A DNA stretch of 64,000 bases from Streptomyces atratus. GTDB lineage: Bacteria > Actinomycetota > Actinomycetes > Streptomycetales > Streptomycetaceae. The notes beneath the pieces are model-generated. The model did no database searches. It was given only the letters and a program-made list of their open reading frames with translations, and was not told the DNA's origin. The translations under genes were made by a program, and so were the position numbers. Below are positions 9,865 to 19,897 of this stretch, in pieces; the first letter of the stretch is position 1, and the number at the start of each line of letters is the position of its first letter. The DNA is taken from the NCBI RefSeq assembly GCF_014648655.1, contig NZ_BMRN01000007.1:62001-126000 (forward strand), given 5' to 3'.

Positions 9865-11083
9865 GTCCGAATTGTCCACCCGTGGGCTTCGGTTCCGTGT
9901 CTGCCAGCAGCCCGGCGAGTTCGACGAGATCGGTCCCCGCGAGTCGGGGCAGCGCGCACCCCGCCAGGGTGCGGCAGGCCTCGCGCCAGCCGCCCGGGAG
10001 GGCGCCGATCCCGCCGAGCGCGCCGGTCAGGGCGCCGGCCAGTGCGGGTGCCGAGTCGGCCACCCGCGACAGGCATGCCGCCGCGGGAATGGCCTGGGCG
10101 ATCTGGCCGCGGGCCGCGGTGGCCAGGGCGAGGGCGACCGGGACGGTCTCTGCGGCGGCGATCCCGTAGCTGTAGACGTGGTCCACGATCTGATGCTCCA
10201 GCACCGGTACGAGGGCGAACGCGCCGGCTGCCTCGCCGACGAAGTCGCGGGCGATCCGGACGGCGTGGGCGGCGTTGCGGGCGATCTCCGTGCCGTCGGG
10301 GAGCTGGGCGAGCGCGGCGTTCACCGCGGTGTCCACGTCCGCACCGCCCAGGGCCCCGGCGATCGCGGCCGCCATCGCGCGGGCACCGTGCACACCGTCG
10401 CCGTCCTGGGTGTAGCGGGCGTCGAACTCGGCGAGGTCGGCGGCTGCGGCGGGGTCCGCAGGGTGGACGACGGCGAGCACGGCGGCCCGTACGCAGGCCG
10501 CGTCGTCGAAGTAGTGCGGATTGTCGTGCCCGGTGGCGGGCGGGCGCAATCCGGCGGCGAGATTGCCGAGCCCGGCCCGCACCGAGATCCGGGCGCGCAG
10601 GGGGAGCACCGCGGACTCGACCTCGGGGGCACGGGCGGCAGCCGCGGCGACCTCGGCCGCCAGAGCGTTCCAGGCGACGTCGATGGCGGCCCGCATCCGG
10701 CGTTCGGGGGACAGTCCGTGCAGCGGACCGGCCGCCGAGGTGAGCACGGTCCCGGCGGCGAACGCCGCCCATTCGGCGTCGTCGGAGGGCCCGAGGCGCA
10801 GGGGTTCGGGCGGCTGGTTGAGCGCGATGGGTACGGGCAGCGTGGTCGTGGCGTTCTGCTCGGCGAAGGTGTCGAGCTCCCGGGTGAGGCGCCGGGTCCA
10901 CTCGGGCATCCTGGCCGCCCGGTGCCGCGCGGCCGGCCACCCGGCGGCGTCCCCGGAGGCGAGCCCGAGCAACAGCCCCTCGATCCGGGCCCTGTGCCCG
11001 GGGGCGGGACGGGTGGGGATACGGGAGGCGTCGTGCGGGGCGTCCCGGTGGGGGTCCTGCTGGGTGCCGCGTGCGGTGGTCAT
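9809..11083 (-). CDS. ADP-ribosylglycohydrolase-like protein (copy B, degenerate metal site)
   Basis: 424 residues. The core is recognisable from IEGLLLGLASGDAAGWP to VADSAPALAGALTGALGG, but the metal motifs differ from copies A and C: the TDDT motif reads PSDDAEWA, and the C-terminal GRDxDT is replaced by LSRVADSAPAL, so only part of the acidic site remains. It may have altered specificity or serve as a non-catalytic partner. The frame is open 411 bases further upstream, but those residues are Arg/Gly-rich read-through of copy A; ATG 11083 overlaps the copy A stop by one base (TGATG). The long 3' overlap with copy C is unusual in this operon. Confidence 0.8.
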   Translation of the reverse strand: MTTARGTQQDPHRDAPHDASRIPTRPAPGHRARIEGLLLGLASGDAAGWPAARHRAARMPEWTRRLTRELDTFAEQNATTTLPVPIALNQPPEPLRLGPSDDAEWAAFAAGTVLTSAAGPLHGLSPERRMRAAIDVAWNALAAEVAAAAARAPEVESAVLPLRARISVRAGLGNLAAGLRPPATGHDNPHYFDDAACVRAAVLAVVHPADPAAAADLAEFDARYTQDGDGVHGARAMAAAIAGALGGADVDTAVNAALAQLPDGTEIARNAAHAVRIARDFVGEAAGAFALVPVLEHQIVDHVYSYGIAAAETVPVALALATAARGQIAQAIPAAACLSRVADSAPALAGALTGALGGIGALPGGWREACRTLAGCALPRLAGTDLVELAGLLADTEPKPTGGQFGHDIHDAHAVRGEDHGTHT

Positions 11084-12279
11084 CACTCCACCACCGTTCC
11101 GCCCGTGATGGGGGAGGCGGGCGGCCGCCCGGGCAATGCGCCGGTGCCGGTGTCCCGCGCCGGGTCGCCCTCCGGCGCACCGGCGTCGTCCCGCGCGCCC
11201 TTGTACACCTCGTCCGCGTCGTCCGGGGTGAGCAACTCCGCGATGTCCAGGACGTGGTAGCCCCGCATCGACGGCAGGCAGCTGCCCCGGACCGGGCCGA
11301 TCGCCTCCCCCCAGTGCCGCGGAATCGCGGACGCCCCGTGCAGGGCGCCGGCCAGGGCCCCCGCCACCGCGGCCGTCGTGTCCGCGTCGCGGCCCATGTT
11401 GACCGCGGTCAGCACCGCCGTACGGAAGTCGCCGCGCGCCGCCGCGAACGCGCCGAAGGCCAGACCGACCGCCTCGGGCGCCAGGTCCGTCCACGGATAG
11501 CCGCCGACGACGACCGCGGAGCGCACCGCGCGTTCCCTGGTCAGCCGGTCGGGGTACGTGCGCTGTGCGGCCGCCACCGCGCGTCGCAGCGAGCGTGCTG
11601 TCCAGGAGTCCATGGGAACGACGGACAGCGCGGCGGCGATCACCGACGCGACCCCGGCACCCACCATCGCAGCGGCCACCCCGGCCGCCACCGCCTGGCC
11701 GCCGTAGATGCCTTCCCCGTCATGGCTGACCCGCCCGTCCACCGCGACCAGCCGCGCCGCCTCGTCCGGCCGGCCCGCAGCGAAGACGCCGAACGGCGCC
11801 GCCCGCATCGCCAGGCCGTCGCTCCAGGCATGCCGGTGCTGGGCGGAGATCGGGGCGGCGAGGCCCCGGCGCAGATTCTCCAGGGTGCCCCGCTCACTGA
11901 ACCCGGCGCCGCGGAACGGCCCCTCGTCCAGGTCGGCGATCCACAGATGCCAGGCCCGCTCCACATGGGTGACGGTCAGCGCGGAACCGTGCCGGGCGAG
12001 CAGCAGCCCGGAGAAGATCGCGTACTCCGTGTCGTCCGTACCCGCGGGGTCGTCGCTGACGAAGCCCTCGATCCGGCCCCAGCGACGACGGATCTCGGAC
12101 GGCCGCAGATTCTCCGCCGGTGCGCCCAGCGCGTCACCGACCGCGAGACCGAGCAGGGAGCCCCGGGCCCGGTCGCCCAGGTCTCCCCGCGACACCTCGC
12201 CCCGGCCCGTGCCGCCCCGCCCCGCCGCCTCCGTACCGCCCGTCCGCGGCTCTGCCGGATTTCCTGCAATCAACTCCAC
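11083..12279 (-). CDS. ADP-ribosylglycohydrolase family protein (copy A)
   Basis: 398 residues if begun at GTG 12279 (AAGGG 8 bases upstream); an alternative in-frame GTG lies at 12336 without a clear SD. The core has GSLLGLAVGDALGAP, the metal motif GTDDTEYAI and GRDADTTAAVAGALAGALHG, all intact, so it should be an active two-metal hydrolase. The roughly 45 residues after the core (Asp/Gly/Ala-rich) are not conserved in the family. First gene of the operon that runs to the CitE-like lyase; its promoter should lie between 12280 and 12543, where a perfect inverted repeat is found. Confidence 0.82.
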   Translation of the reverse strand: MELIAGNPAEPRTGGTEAAGRGGTGRGEVSRGDLGDRARGSLLGLAVGDALGAPAENLRPSEIRRRWGRIEGFVSDDPAGTDDTEYAIFSGLLLARHGSALTVTHVERAWHLWIADLDEGPFRGAGFSERGTLENLRRGLAAPISAQHRHAWSDGLAMRAAPFGVFAAGRPDEAARLVAVDGRVSHDGEGIYGGQAVAAGVAAAMVGAGVASVIAAALSVVPMDSWTARSLRRAVAAAQRTYPDRLTRERAVRSAVVVGGYPWTDLAPEAVGLAFGAFAAARGDFRTAVLTAVNMGRDADTTAAVAGALAGALHGASAIPRHWGEAIGPVRGSCLPSMRGYHVLDIAELLTPDDADEVYKGARDDAGAPEGDPARDTGTGALPGRPPASPITGGTVVE

Positions 12280-12406
12280 CGCGTCGACCCTTCGCTCACA
12301 CCGAGCCAGTTCTCGTACCTGCTCGATCTGTGCCACGCGGAGCCCCGACAGAGGCCGATAATCGCAACAAAAGGGCCAGTCGGATGACGGCTCAGAGGCG
12401 GTAAGC

Positions 12407-12450
12407 CAGGCCGTACTTACCTGGTCACAGGGGCAGGTAAGTACGGCCTG
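12407..12450. promoter_or_regulatory. 17-bp perfect inverted repeat in a divergent intergenic region
   Basis: Arms caggccgtacttacctg (12407-12423) and caggtaagtacggcctg (12434-12450), 10-base spacer. It lies between two divergently transcribed genes, so it is not a normal 3' terminator; an operator, an attenuator or a cruciform-type element for either the glycohydrolase operon or the metal transporter is more likely. The left arm also forms part of a shorter repeat (gtaag 12401-12405 with cttac 12416-12420). Confidence 0.6.
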
Positions 12451-12543
12451 CCTTGCTGGCGGGGGACCTTTTTCGTGCGTACTTTCGATGGTGTTGAGCG
12501 GGGGCGGAGCGCGTGAAACCCGCTGCCGGAGAAGGGGAGAGCT

Positions 12544-13278
12544 GTGTCCATCATCGAGACCGACGCCGTACTGCACGAGGCGCACCGCGACAACCACAGC
12601 CACCGCGATGTGAACGGCGGCTGGCTGCGCCCGGCGGTGTTCGGTGCCATGGACGGGCTGGTCTCCAACCTTGCGCTGATGACCGGCGTCGCGGGCGGTG
12701 CCGTCTCCCAGCAGACGATTGTGATCACCGGTCTGGCGGGCCTGGCCGCCGGTGCGTTCTCCATGGCGGCCGGCGAATACACCTCCGTCGCCTCGCAGCG
12801 CGAGCTCGTCGAGGCCGAACTCGACGTCGAGCGGCGCGAGTTGCGTAAGCATCCCAAGGACGAGGAACGGGAGCTCGCCGAGCTCTACGAGTCCCGTGGC
12901 GTCGAGCCCGAGCTCGCCCGCGAGGTCGCACGGCAGCTGTCGCGCGACCCGGAGCAGGCCCTGGAGATCCACGCCCGCGAGGAGCTCGGCATCGACCCGG
13001 GCGATCTGCCCTCGCCGCTCGTCGCCGCCGTGTCGTCGTTCGGCGCGTTCGCGCTGGGGGCCCTGCTGCCCGTGCTGCCGTACCTGCTCGGTGCGAGTGC
13101 GCTGTGGCCGGCCGTGCTGCTCGCGCTGGTCGGGCTGTTCGCCTGCGGCGCGGTGGTGGCCAGGGTGACGGCGCGCAGCTGGCTGTACAGCGGGCTGCGT
13201 CAGCTGGTGCTGGGCGGGGCCGCGGCGGCGATCACCTACGGTCTGGGCACGCTGTTCGGTGTGGCCGTCGGAAGCTAG
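12544..13278 (+). CDS. VIT1/CCC1 family metal (Fe/Mn) transporter
   Basis: 244-residue membrane protein of the VIT1/CCC1 family, which export ferrous iron or manganese from the cytoplasm (or into vacuoles in eukaryotes). The N-terminus has the family pattern LRPAVFGAMDGLVSNLALM, then AGAFSMAAGEYTSVASQREL, where the Met/Glu cluster binds metal; a charged cytoplasmic region rich in Glu (about residues 83-145) follows, and three further membrane segments end the protein. GTG start with GGGGAG 4-9 bases upstream. It is transcribed away from the glycohydrolase operon and shares the inverted-repeat intergenic region with it. Confidence 0.9.
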   Translation: MSIIETDAVLHEAHRDNHSHRDVNGGWLRPAVFGAMDGLVSNLALMTGVAGGAVSQQTIVITGLAGLAAGAFSMAAGEYTSVASQRELVEAELDVERRELRKHPKDEERELAELYESRGVEPELAREVARQLSRDPEQALEIHAREELGIDPGDLPSPLVAAVSSFGAFALGALLPVLPYLLGASALWPAVLLALVGLFACGAVVARVTARSWLYSGLRQLVLGGAAAAITYGLGTLFGVAVGS

Positions 13279-13304
13279 GGCTCCTGGGCGAGAGCATGAC
13301 ATCG

Positions 13305-13349
13305 GGCCCGTCCGGCTGAAGGCTCTGTCCTCCAGATGCCGGACGGGCC
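13305..13349 (+). terminator. Hairpin terminator after the VIT gene
   Basis: Arms ggcccgtccggc (13305-13316) and gccggacgggcc (13338-13349), 12 bp, with a 21-base loop and atttcc after it. The arm sequence resembles a REP-like intergenic element seen elsewhere in the window (cccgtccgg core). Confidence 0.65.
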
Positions 13350-13722
13350 TATTTCCGTAACGCGTCCGCCATCCGTGTGATGTACGTCTTGGCATCCGCC
13401 TCTGGGCTGATGGCTTCACCCGGCGTAAAATGAGTCTCTATACAAGGCTGCACATAATTAGCCGTTACCTGGCGGTTTCGTTTCCTTTGCCGCTGGGCAT
13501 GAGCCGTAGACACCGCAGGCAACGACGCCTGCTCTCTGCGGTCCCCCTGGGCGCCGATCCTCCGACTGCGACCCACCCTCACCGCCTCACACGGTGTCCG
13601 CATGTTGGAACGGGCTATCCGCTTCTTGAGAAGCCGCCCATCATGTAACCCGCACGAAATTTCGCAGAGGGCCAACGTCGTCCCTCGGCACTGCATATGC
13701 CACGACGACGACGGGAGAGCCG
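13350..13722. other. Gene-free region upstream of gltB
   Basis: 373 bases of distinctly lower GC than the neighbours. It should hold the gltB promoter, but I see no convincing -35/-10 pair or regulator site; the only clear elements are a short palindrome cgaaatttcg near 13656 and the gltB SD GGGAGA just before 13723. A minus-strand reading frame spans most of it but has no family resemblance. Confidence 0.5.
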
Positions 13723-16700
13723 ATGCGTACCGACGCCTGGTCGCCCATGGACGGTCGCCCCGCCCAGCAGGGGATGTACGACCCCCGTAACGAGCACGAC
13801 GCCTGTGGCGTCGGGTTCGTGGCCACTCTGACCGGTGTGGCCAGCCATGAGCTGGTCGAGCAGGCGCTGACCGTACTGCGCAACCTCGAACACCGCGGTG
13901 CCACCGGATCCGAGCCCGACTCCGGCGACGGCGCCGGAATCCTCCTCCAGGTCCCCGACGCCTTCCTCCGCGACGAGGTCGCCTTCGACCTCCCCGAGGC
14001 CGGTGCCTACGCCGTCGGAATCGCCTTCCTGCCCGCGGACGACTCCACCGAGGCCGTGCGGAAGCTGGAGAAGATCTCCGCCGAGGAGGGCCTCAAGGTC
14101 CTCGGCTGGCGCGAGGTCCCGGTCACCCCGGACATCCTCGGCAACGGCGCCCGCGCCACCATGCCCGAGTTCCGCCAACTCTTCGTCGCGGACGGCGAGA
14201 GCACCGGCATCGCGCTCGACCGCAAGGCCTTCGTACTGCGCAAGCGCGCCGAGCGGGAGGCCGGGGTGTACTTCCCCTCGCTGTCCGCCCGCACGATCGT
14301 CTACAAGGGCATGCTCACCACAGGGCAGCTGGAGCCGTTCTTCCCGGACCTCTCCGACCGCCGCTTCGCCACCGCCGTCGCACTGGTCCACTCGCGCTTC
14401 TCCACGAACACCTTCCCGAGCTGGCCGCTCGCCCACCCGTACCGCTTCGTCGCCCACAACGGCGAGATCAACACGGTCAAGGGCAACCGCAACTGGATGA
14501 AGGCCCGCGAGTCCCAGCTCGCCTCCAGCCTCTTCGGGGCTGCGCAGCTGGACCGGATCTTCCCCGTCTGCACCCCGGACGCCTCCGACTCCGCCTCCTT
14601 CGACGAGGTCCTGGAGCTGCTCCACCTCGGCGGCCGCTCGCTGCCGCACTCGGTGCTGATGATGGTCCCCGAGGCGTGGGAGAACCACGACTCCATGGAC
14701 CCGTCCCGCCGCGCCTTCTACCAGTACCACTCCACGATGATGGAGCCCTGGGACGGCCCGGCCTGCGTCACCTTCACCGACGGCACCCAGGTCGGTGCGG
14801 TCCTGGACCGCAACGGTCTGCGCCCCGGCCGCTACTGGGTCACCGACGACGGCCTCGTCGTGCTCTCCTCCGAGGTCGGCGTCCTGGACATCGACCCCGC
14901 GAAGGTCGTCCGCAAGGGCCGCCTCCAGCCCGGCAGGATGTTCCTCGTCGACACGGCCGAGGGCCGCATCATCGAGGACGACGAGATCAAGGCCGGCCTC
15001 GCCGCCGAGCAGCCGTACCAGGAGTGGCTGGAGGCCGGCGAGATCGAGCTGGAGGACCTCCCCGAGCGCGAGCACATCGTGCACACGCACGCCTCCGTCA
15101 CCCGCCGCCAGCAGACCTTCGGCTACACCGAGGAAGAGCTCCGCGTCATCCTCGCGCCGATGGCCCGCACCGCCGGCGAGCCGCTCGGCTCCATGGGTAC
15201 GGACTCGCCGATCGCCGCCCTCTCCGAGCGTCCGCGGCTGCTCTTCGACTACTTCACCCAGCTGTTCGCGCAGGTCACCAACCCGCCGCTGGACGCCATC
15301 CGCGAGGAGCTCGTCACCTCGCTGCGCTCCACGCTCGGCCCGCAGGGCAACCTGCTGGAGCCGACCGCCGCGTCGTGCCGCAGCGTCACGCTGCCGTTCC
15401 CGGTGATCGACAACGACGAGCTGGCCAAGCTGATACACATCAATGCCGACGGCGACATGCCGGGCATGAAGGCCGCCACGCTCTCCGGTCTCTACCGGGT
15501 CGGCGGTGGCGGCGATGCCCTCGCGGCGCGGATAGAGCGGATCTGTACCGAGGTCGACGCCGCCATAGAGGACGGCGCCCGCCTGATCGTCCTGTCCGAC
15601 CGGCACTCCGACGCCGAGCACGCACCGATCCCGTCGCTGCTGCTCACCTCGGCCGTCCACCACCACCTCATCCGTACCAAGCAGCGCACCCAGGTGGGTC
15701 TGCTGGTCGAGGCCGGGGACGTCCGCGAGGTCCACCACGTCGCGCTGCTGATCGGCTACGGCGCCGCCGCGGTCAACCCGTACCTGGCGATGGAGTCCGT
15801 CGAGGACCTGGTCCGCGCCGGTACGTTCATCGAGGGCATCGAGCCCGAGAAGGCCATCCGGAACCTGATCTACGCGCTCGGCAAGGGCGTCCTGAAGGTC
15901 ATGTCCAAGATGGGCATCTCGACCGTCGCCTCCTACCGCGGTGCCCAGGTCTTCGAGGCCGTCGGCCTGGACGAGGACTTCGTCGCGAAGTACTTCAACG
16001 GCACCGCGACCAAGATCGGCGGCGCCGGACTCGACGTCGTCGCCAAGGAGGTCGCCACCCGGCACGCCAAGGGCTACCCCGCCTCCGGTATCTCCGCCTC
16101 GCACCGCGCGCTGGAGATCGGCGGCGAGTACCAGTGGCGCCGCGAGGGCGAGCCGCACCTGTTCGACCCGGAGACGGTCTTCCGCCTCCAGCACGCCACG
16201 CGCAACAAGCGGTACGACATCTTCAAGAAGTACACGGACCGGGTGAACGAGCAGTCCGAGCGTCTGATGACGCTGCGTGGTCTGTTCGCCCTGAAGACCA
16301 ATGAGAACGGCAAGAGCGACCGCGAGGCGATCTCGATCGACGAGGTCGAGTCCGTCTGCGACATCGTCAAGCGGTTCTCCACCGGCGCCATGTCGTACGG
16401 CTCGATCTCCCGTGAGGCGCACGAGACCCTCGCCATCGCCATGAACCAGCTGGGCGGCAAGTCCAACACCGGTGAGGGCGGCGAGGACGCCGACCGGCTG
16501 TACGACCCGGCGCGCCGCTCGTCCATCAAGCAGGTCGCCTCCGGCCGCTTCGGTGTGACCAGCGAGTACCTGGTCAACGCGGACGACATCCAGATCAAGA
16601 TGGCGCAGGGTGCCAAGCCCGGCGAGGGCGGCCAGCTGCCCGGCCACAAGGTCTACCCGTGGGTCGCCAAGACCCGGCACTCCACCCCGGGTGTCGGTCT

Positions 16701-18309
16701 GATCTCCCCGCCGCCGCACCACGACATCTACTCCATCGAGGACCTGGCTCAGCTGATCCACGACCTCAAGAACGCCAACCCGGCGGCCCGCATCCACGTG
16801 AAGCTGGTCTCCGAGGTCGGCGTCGGCACGGTCGCCGCGGGTGTCTCCAAGGCGCACGCGGACGTCGTCCTGATCTCCGGTCACGACGGCGGAACGGGTG
16901 CCTCCCCGCTCACCTCGCTGAAGCACGCGGGCGGCCCCTGGGAGCTCGGCCTCGCCGAGACTCAGCAGACCCTGCTGCTCAACGGCCTGCGCGACCGCAT
17001 CGTCGTGCAGACCGACGGACAGCTGAAGACCGGCCGCGACGTCGTCATCGCCGCACTGCTGGGCGCCGAGGAGTTCGGTTTCGCGACCGCGCCGCTCGTC
17101 GTCTCCGGCTGCGTCATGATGCGCGTCTGCCACCTGGACACCTGCCCGGTCGGCATCGCCACCCAGAACCCGGTCCTGCGGAGTCGGTTCGCAGGCAAGG
17201 CCGAGTACGTCGTCAACTTCTTCGAGTTCATCGCTGAGGAAGTCCGTGAGCTCCTCGCCGAGCTGGGCTTCCGTACGATCGAAGAGGCCGTCGGCCACGC
17301 CGAGCTGCTCGACACCGACCGTGCGATCACGCACTGGAAGGCGCAGGGCCTCGACCTGGAGCCGCTGTTCTACGTTCCCGAGCTGCCCGAAGGTGCCGTC
17401 CGGCACCAGCTGGTCGAGCAGGACCACGGTCTCGCCAAGGCCCTCGACAACGAGCTGATCAAGCTCGCCGCCGACGCCCTGAACGCCCAGAGCGCCGAGG
17501 CCGCCCAGCCGGTCCGGGCCCAGATCGCGATCCGGAACATCAACCGGACCGTCGGCACCATGCTCGGCCACGAGGTGACGAAGAAGTTCGGCGGCGCCGG
17601 TCTGCCGCAGGACACCATCGACGTCACCTTCACCGGCTCCGCCGGCCAGTCGTTCGGCGCGTTCCTGCCGAGCGGTGTGACGCTGCGCCTGGAGGGCGAC
17701 GCCAACGACTACGTCGGCAAGGGCCTCTCCGGCGGCCGCGTCATCGTCCGCCCGGACCGTGGCGCCGACCACCTCGCCGAGTACTCCACCATCGCGGGCA
17801 ACACCATCGCCTACGGTGCCACCGGCGGCGAGCTGTTCCTCCGCGGCCGGACCGGCGAGCGGTTCTGCGTCCGCAACTCCGGCGCGACGGTCGTCTCGGA
17901 AGGCGTGGGCGACCACGGCTGCGAGTACATGACCGGCGGTCACGCCGTCGTGCTCGGCGAGACCGGACGCAACTTCGCCGCAGGTATGTCGGGCGGTGTC
18001 GCGTACGTCATCGATCTGGACCGCGACAACGTCAACGTCGGCAACCTCGGTGCGATCGAGGAACTCTCCGACACCGACAAGCAGTGGCTGCACGATGTGG
18101 TGCGCCGCCACCAGGAGGAGACCGGCTCCACGGTCGCCGAGAAGCTGCTTGCCGAGTGGGACGGCGCCGACGGCGGTGTCTCCCGCTTCAGCAAGATCAT
18201 CCCGTCCACCTACAAGGCAGTGCTCGCCGCCAAGGACGCCGCTGAGCTCGCCGGTCTCTCCGAACAGGAGACCACCGAGAAGATGATGGAGGCGGCGACC
18301 AATGGCTGA
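13723..18309 (+). CDS. gltB: Glutamate synthase (NADPH) large subunit
   Basis: 1528 residues, normal for GltB. The order is a class II glutamine amidotransferase domain, a central domain, the FMN-binding synthase barrel and the C-terminal beta-helix (GXGXG) domain. The nucleophile is Cys28 in EHDACGVGF, so the first 27 residues are presumably removed. The 3Fe-4S cysteines are in [12 protein letters not shown] (about 1130-1142); the C-terminal repeats include GKGLSGGRV and [11 protein letters not shown]. It converts glutamine and 2-oxoglutarate to two glutamates using electrons from GltD. GGGAGA precedes the ATG. The gene overlaps gltD by eight bases. Confidence 0.98.
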   Translation: MRTDAWSPMDGRPAQQGMYDPRNEHDACGVGFVATLTGVASHELVEQALTVLRNLEHRGATGSEPDSGDGAGILLQVPDAFLRDEVAFDLPEAGAYAVGIAFLPADDSTEAVRKLEKISAEEGLKVLGWREVPVTPDILGNGARATMPEFRQLFVADGESTGIALDRKAFVLRKRAEREAGVYFPSLSARTIVYKGMLTTGQLEPFFPDLSDRRFATAVALVHSRFSTNTFPSWPLAHPYRFVAHNGEINTVKGNRNWMKARESQLASSLFGAAQLDRIFPVCTPDASDSASFDEVLELLHLGGRSLPHSVLMMVPEAWENHDSMDPSRRAFYQYHSTMMEPWDGPACVTFTDGTQVGAVLDRNGLRPGRYWVTDDGLVVLSSEVGVLDIDPAKVVRKGRLQPGRMFLVDTAEGRIIEDDEIKAGLAAEQPYQEWLEAGEIELEDLPEREHIVHTHASVTRRQQTFGYTEEELRVILAPMARTAGEPLGSMGTDSPIAALSERPRLLFDYFTQLFAQVTNPPLDAIREELVTSLRSTLGPQGNLLEPTAASCRSVTLPFPVIDNDELAKLIHINADGDMPGMKAATLSGLYRVGGGGDALAARIERICTEVDAAIEDGARLIVLSDRHSDAEHAPIPSLLLTSAVHHHLIRTKQRTQVGLLVEAGDVREVHHVALLIGYGAAAVNPYLAMESVEDLVRAGTFIEGIEPEKAIRNLIYALGKGVLKVMSKMGISTVASYRGAQVFEAVGLDEDFVAKYFNGTATKIGGAGLDVVAKEVATRHAKGYPASGISASHRALEIGGEYQWRREGEPHLFDPETVFRLQHATRNKRYDIFKKYTDRVNEQSERLMTLRGLFALKTNENGKSDREAISIDEVESVCDIVKRFSTGAMSYGSISREAHETLAIAMNQLGGKSNTGEGGEDADRLYDPARRSSIKQVASGRFGVTSEYLVNADDIQIKMAQGAKPGEGGQLPGHKVYPWVAKTRHSTPGVGLISPPPHHDIYSIEDLAQLIHDLKNANPAARIHVKLVSEVGVGTVAAGVSKAHADVVLISGHDGGTGASPLTSLKHAGGPWELGLAETQQTLLLNGLRDRIVVQTDGQLKTGRDVVIAALLGAEEFGFATAPLVVSGCVMMRVCHLDTCPVGIATQNPVLRSRFAGKAEYVVNFFEFIAEEVRELLAELGFRTIEEAVGHAELLDTDRAITHWKAQGLDLEPLFYVPELPEGAVRHQLVEQDHGLAKALDNELIKLAADALNAQSAEAAQPVRAQIAIRNINRTVGTMLGHEVTKKFGGAGLPQDTIDVTFTGSAGQSFGAFLPSGVTLRLEGDANDYVGKGLSGGRVIVRPDRGADHLAEYSTIAGNTIAYGATGGELFLRGRTGERFCVRNSGATVVSEGVGDHGCEYMTGGHAVVLGETGRNFAAGMSGGVAYVIDLDRDNVNVGNLGAIEELSDTDKQWLHDVVRRHQEETGSTVAEKLLAEWDGADGGVSRFSKIIPSTYKAVLAAKDAAELAGLSEQETTEKMMEAATNG

Positions 18310-19780
18310 CCCCAAGGGCTTCCTGACCACCGGGCGCGAGGTCGCCAAGACCCGCCCCGTGGGAGAGCGCGTCAAGGACTGGAACGAGGTCTACGTTCCG
18401 GGCTCGCTGCTCCCGATCATCAGCAAGCAGGCCGGCCGCTGCATGGACTGCGGCATCCCGTTCTGCCACAACGGCTGCCCGCTCGGAAACCTCATCCCCG
18501 AGTGGAACGACTACGCCTACCGTGAGGACTGGACTGCGGCGTCCGAACGCCTGCACGCCACGAACAACTTCCCGGAGTTCACCGGGCGGCTCTGCCCGGC
18601 CCCGTGCGAGTCGGCGTGTGTGCTCGGCATCAACCAGCCGGCCGTCACCATCAAGAACGTCGAAGTCTCCATCATCGACAAGGCGTGGGACAGCGGCGAC
18701 GTCACCCCGCAGCCGCCCGAGCGGCTCTCCGGCAAGACCGTCGCCGTCATCGGCTCGGGCCCGGCGGGTCTCGCCGCGGCCCAGCAGCTGACCCGGGCCG
18801 GGCACACGGTCGCCGTCTTCGAGCGCGCGGACCGCATCGGAGGTCTTCTCCGGTACGGCATCCCCGAGTTCAAGATGGAGAAGTCGCACATCAACCGCCG
18901 CATCGAGCAGATGCGCGCGGAAGGCACCAAGTTCCGTACGGAGGTGGAGATCGGCAAGGACATCGACGCCGCCAAGCTCCGCCGCCGGTACGACGCGGTC
19001 GTCATCGCCGCCGGTGCCACCGTCTCCCGAGATCTGCCCGTCCCGGGCCGTGAGCTGAACGGCGTGCACTTCGCCATGGAGTACCTGCCGCTCGCCAACA
19101 AGGTGCAGGAGGGCGATCTGACGGTCTCCCCGATCACCGCCGAGGGCAAGCATGTCGTCGTCATCGGCGGCGGCGACACCGGCGCCGACTGCGTCGGCAC
19201 CGCCCACCGCCAGGGCGCGCTCTCCGTCACCCAGCTGGAGATCATGCCGCGGCCGGGCGAGGACCGGAACGCCGACCAGCCCTGGCCGACCTTCCCGATG
19301 CTCTACAAGGTCACCTCCGCGCACGAGGAGGGCGGCGAGCGGGTCTACTCCGTCTCCACCACCCACTTCGAGGGCTCCGCCCCCGAAGAGGGACAGACCG
19401 TCGGCAACGTCCAGGCCCTGCACCTCGTCGAGGTGGAGTTCAAGGACGGTAAGCTGGAGCAGAAGCCCGGCACCGAGCGGCGGATCCCGGCGCAGCTGGT
19501 CACGCTCGCCATGGGCTTCACCGGCACCGACCAGACCAACGGTCTGGTCCAGCAGTTCGGCCTGGAGCTCGACGGACGTGGCAACGTCGCGCGCGACGCG
19601 GACTTCGCCACCAACGTCGACGGTGTGTTCGTCGCCGGTGACGCGGGCCGCGGCCAGTCCCTCATCGTGTGGGCCATCGCCGAGGGCCGCTCCGCGGCGC
19701 GTGGCGTGGACCGTTTCCTGACCGGGGCCAGCGCACTGCCGGCCCCGATCCGCCCGACGGACCGTTCCCTGATGGTCTGA
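18302..19780 (+). CDS. gltD: Glutamate synthase (NADPH) small subunit
   Basis: 492 residues. N-terminal iron-sulfur domain with two cysteine sets ([18 protein letters not shown] near residues 46-63 and [10 protein letters not shown] near 98-107) for two 4Fe-4S clusters, then the FAD motif [11 protein letters not shown] (about 151) and the NADPH motif [11 protein letters not shown] (about 288). It oxidises NADPH and feeds electrons to GltB for ammonia assimilation. Starts inside gltB (eight-base overlap), so the subunits are coupled, and is followed by a terminator. Confidence 0.98.
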   Translation: MADPKGFLTTGREVAKTRPVGERVKDWNEVYVPGSLLPIISKQAGRCMDCGIPFCHNGCPLGNLIPEWNDYAYREDWTAASERLHATNNFPEFTGRLCPAPCESACVLGINQPAVTIKNVEVSIIDKAWDSGDVTPQPPERLSGKTVAVIGSGPAGLAAAQQLTRAGHTVAVFERADRIGGLLRYGIPEFKMEKSHINRRIEQMRAEGTKFRTEVEIGKDIDAAKLRRRYDAVVIAAGATVSRDLPVPGRELNGVHFAMEYLPLANKVQEGDLTVSPITAEGKHVVVIGGGDTGADCVGTAHRQGALSVTQLEIMPRPGEDRNADQPWPTFPMLYKVTSAHEEGGERVYSVSTTHFEGSAPEEGQTVGNVQALHLVEVEFKDGKLEQKPGTERRIPAQLVTLAMGFTGTDQTNGLVQQFGLELDGRGNVARDADFATNVDGVFVAGDAGRGQSLIVWAIAEGRSAARGVDRFLTGASALPAPIRPTDRSLMV

Positions 19781-19826
19781 TCACGGCACACAAGACGTCC
19801 CGTACAACGGCGTACGGAACTGAACG

Positions 19827-19868
19827 CGGCGCCTGCCCGTCCCCGACCGGACGATTCGGCAGGCGCCG
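19827..19868. terminator. Bidirectional hairpin terminator between gltD and the rhomboid gene
   Basis: Arms cggcgcctgcc (19827-19837) and ggcaggcgccg (19858-19868), 11 bp perfect, 20-base loop. The sequence gcctgcccgtccccg (19831-19845) can alternatively pair with cggggacgggcgcaggc just downstream, giving a competing hairpin. It lies between two convergent genes. Confidence 0.7.
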
Positions 19869-19897
19869 TGGCGCGTTCCGGGGACGGGCGCAGGCTC

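Noticed and set aside
9865-9879. GTG 9879 as the start of glycohydrolase copy C
   Set aside because: No Shine-Dalgarno sequence, and it increases an already long overlap with copy B; the ATG at 9864 has GGTGGA upstream.
13349-13696. Minus-strand open frame upstream of gltB, 115 codons
   Set aside because: No SD, no recognisable domain, it ends in the terminator of the VIT gene. Its last part looks slightly more protein-like, so a decayed gene remnant cannot be excluded, but I do not call it.
13615-18375. Minus-strand open frame of about 1586 codons across gltB
   Set aside because: It is the antisense shadow of gltB, an artefact of the high-GC codon bias; its translation has no family similarity.
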